This document shows positions 63,701 through 64,000 of a stretch of DNA of 64,000 nt, in pieces. Each line of letters opens with the position of its first letter. Position 1 is the stretch's first letter. Under the pieces are notes generated by a model. The model was not told where the DNA came from and made no database searches. It saw only the letters and a program-made list of their open reading frames with translations. This DNA comes from Schizochytrium sp. CCTCC M209059 (Eukaryota; Sar; Bigyra; Thraustochytrida; Thraustochytriidae): the NCBI GenBank assembly GCA_000818945.1, contig KN805406.1, positions 186,001-250,000 of the forward strand. Reading direction: 5' to 3'. The position numbers and the translations under genes were made by a program.

Positions 63701-64000
63701 CTCGGCACGCATTAAAAATAAGGTACGTGGCTGCCTTCTTGGCCCTTTTGCATTCTTGCGCGAGCCAGAGTTCTGCCAAATGTACAATAGTGTCACATAT
63801 GTTCAGCTGGATCTCCTCGGGAATGGGTCGGCCAGAATCGCGTGGTCCTTCCTGACACACGCGAATCGAGAAGTTATATTCTACCTGGGCACACTTGAGA
63901 ATGAAAGCAGAGCCAAGCTCTTCGTCCGTAAACCAGGCTTTCTGCACAACAGCCGTCGTGTCTTGGCACCACGAGGACCTCACAATTGACGTGTCGAGCT
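57789..64000 (-). CDS. ATM: ATM-family PIKK, C-terminal part (more than 2064 aa, cut by window edge)
   Basis: ATM is the nuclear kinase that signals DNA double-strand breaks. The frame is open to the right edge of the window, so the N-terminus lies outside; counting residues from base 63983, the visible part is 2064. A helical region is followed by a FAT region (about 1000-1600) and a PI3K-like kinase with ILLKGTDDLRQDAVV (about 1700), a catalytic GVGDRHLQNIL (about 1881) and HIDFGVLFEFGK (about 1900), then VPFRLTRDLVDGM. The last 33 residues are a FATC domain ending FPGWASWV. The VPFRLTRDLVDGM motif and the NLAHMFPGWASWV-type end match ATM rather than ATR, mTOR or DNA-PKcs. Catalytic residues are intact, unlike TRRAP at the other end of the window. 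A Ser/Arg-rich insert (near 1800-1820) lies within the N-lobe to C-lobe region. Confidence 0.93.
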   Translation of the reverse strand, partial: LDTSIVRSSWCQDTTAVVQKAWFTDEELGSAFILKCAQVEYNFSIRVCQEGPRDSGRPIPEEIQLNICDTIVHLAELWLAQECKRAKKAATYLIFNACRDTTSFNLRARATECAAPLLSRLKRKSPLNVLTRFISIFPAKSETLRGLRASLAMVDLGAVPESDENEQWLVDDEEDENEEETAPRSVMALDPNVLVQAREEQTERRVYFQRIQFSYEHLWADEMVFVNWSLLAVLACSSPVLLRPVVFRLVIFAAANTGDKSATGHRTECLELRRCLLQTLMKRISLAHACPHMFLAHSDFLLMNWVRYAQWAATDPLHRFPCFLFDDIDKKKAGNFHLVAIPRVYVGLLLYRGIEAGQDLTDRIKKTYCLDARMHQVSAVMEELKWEIFGYLGVLPGAALWKAFKEKWNFERDQDINLIPNQTRALRYALDTITMPGGAFGPFRNLCANDIVEFSERNFGQSFLQRHANVTELVVHLNARVQLSMSDTLPALLVMLDWFKSAEVFADQPLALATSLDLVLFVLRRAHANEDCKSFEEAASPLLDDGLICLSTLTEAGMAAKSCESTMARHVLAVLATLRDLRLACHDSHKQRKRRLEKLLKHWKEDLVAKVPSVHMVLRLHPGARATMTPLQPGKHEVTSPLACLVEAFKEDAGLLLLLHMNPIVYTPACLFALQGIDAYVEDTERMLKDPMLGPATLILGSLLHEDVPIQVREKAAECLGAVGCIDKSVTDLFRVGVERKGQSMARHDGVHELVSYLVCAVRSPDVPISAAALQALRCLGNGGGLNDVDVEAEVDANLLKRFTELSSAYREIRLEEQLHLDSHLATVLTRRTVDRLFAGFPQEKQLSSSDTTFQVHGCLWKAFASPFDAWVRRLAFAMCNNRWASHTEPLQYCRALAAVDARFAQLVLPRVVSKIVESGDSEIIGDLAKVFGECLETLGNPRTASASVDKLRVILECLTFARRRFVQDGLGREQALRDPLAAQLDPIVIARAALRCELPSLALLYLEHFTDSKKCSPTLRADLMFESYEKLGSVEDLDGVGFSDALTKLHFAKRNWLTALVGADGALARGDGRGQGSLGVHGSSLAWGRQWDSSSTFNSDTSAQALPTEASHFDQSVRGEREILAGALRSLGLFHLLDMVNPNPAESEWRMSRTRASLDNTVDWKSLDVVFSEALRAMRSRSAAQLSRVLKHGSREAMQRMAASMQSAECSRGIYESLQALQQIRELGQAYRCAEKKDLDETIAMWDRQLARFRRLRFEHGEPLMALRTSVLVANEVNTELHVVAASSFARKQNKPEVARNMLLMHGNRAANSAEFAMERACVMWDLGEAVAALDVCRQVISTEQRKKPCPILVISKVMLQGSRWNADLSLAPSAEIRSGFETAATLAQRAASKEQEAACRSALARYLDLLYRTLHARVESPEWARKAASQTKLEDQLKKAREELRASGKSDKTDLKRLVAQLVKVVEPANERRREEKLVLTYRKQLAEQLRQAIVLSAETPLSFVFRLLGLWFDHLGDESVAKEAMQVPTSRLLPLSYQIASRVGFDDSLNEFLVKLAREQPYETYPHIFALAKGDYIPDAQRLRKFATRDQPKLNAAKSIAKRVKHNFPEVQALDCLLSALTELAYHSEPSGRKHQERTRVQRTTECAKFVHYFTAYQKNGNRVPLLGPHEVVEDIEETFRITDSGINAPKIVTLKMTSGVKRRILLKGTDDLRQDAVVEQLFGLVQHLLREARLSIRTYKVVPLTPVAGLIEWVENTLPLASYLVSTQTRSAGEDRSAHHRYAEHHDWSHLLCMRRMLDAHSGARAAKSRGGQTSSGSSRRSSHTDSTRLSVQGAYANVCAHFKPVMRYFFLEKFPSPPEWYLRRREYTQSVAVNSMVGHIFGVGDRHLQNILIDETTAELVHIDFGVLFEFGKTLATPERVPFRLTRDLVDGMPARSTAGTFEKTCERTMGILRDNHELITTISDVLVHDPIYNWTVRTKKGPDGEDEAETRAPAADDETSESRAKRKNEVAENVLARIREKLHGREDTGGENLNVKGHVRRLIQQARDPENLAHMFPGWASWV

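Noticed and set aside
1..64000. tRNA, rRNA, CRISPR arrays, bacterial mobile elements
   Set aside because: I looked in the spacers for tRNA T-loop motifs, for regularly spaced repeats with unique spacers, and for transposase-like frames or terminal inverted repeats, and saw none. A covariance-model scan was not possible here.

Overview
The window looks like nuclear DNA from a GC-rich, gene-dense, intron-poor flagellated protist. I infer a labyrinthulomycete (thraustochytrid-like stramenopile). Every gene I recognise is eukaryotic (TRRAP/Tra1, ATM, DDB1, RCHY1/Pirh2, PRPF6/Prp6, a MAPK15/ERK7-like kinase, the axonemal protein IQCA1/DRC11, a PKG-like kinase). All read through as single exons, including a 17 kb one. 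Coding regions carry poly-Q, poly-S and poly-H tracts, and intergenic DNA is full of microsatellites. The lineage is inferred; no rRNA or other marker is present.

Layout, left to right: a PH/filamin-repeat protein (+, 17-1777, may start before the window); a giant TRRAP/Tra1 homologue (+, 2576-19627) convergent with a MAPK15-like kinase (-, 19852-21162); a 2.75 kb microsatellite-rich divergent spacer; RCHY1-type E3 ligase (+, 23916-25553) convergent with DDB1 (-, 25925-30055); a 1.3 kb divergent spacer; IQCA1/DRC11 (+, 31336-34005); a 10-N assembly gap; an ankyrin-SAM protein (-, 34882-35892); a polytopic membrane protein of unknown family (-, 36889-38862) with a decayed paralogue fragment upstream (39972-40266); a GNAT acetyltransferase (-, 41062-41577); a tandemly duplicated PRPF6 locus (truncated copy 42848-45130, full copy 45127-48003); a three-cNBD PKG-like kinase (-, 48276-51812); a 2.1 kb spacer with an AT-rich island; pyroglutamyl-peptidase I (+, 53937-54767); a seven-blade WD40 protein (-, 55501-56457); a repeat-rich spacer; and the C-terminal two-thirds of an ATM kinase (-, 57789 to the right edge).

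Genes are arranged mostly as convergent or divergent pairs with no operon-like logic. Four products belong to chromatin or DNA-damage biology in other eukaryotes (TRRAP, RCHY1, DDB1, ATM), but nothing in the sequence shows they are co-regulated. MAPK15 and IQCA1/DRC11 point to a cilium-bearing life stage.

The most striking structure is an apparently perfect 2,279 bp tandem duplication that carries three quarters of PRPF6. Its length is not a multiple of three, so the first copy runs out of frame and stops at a TGA overlapping the ATG of the second copy. It is either a very recent duplication or an assembly artefact. I did not find a clearly new multi-gene system.
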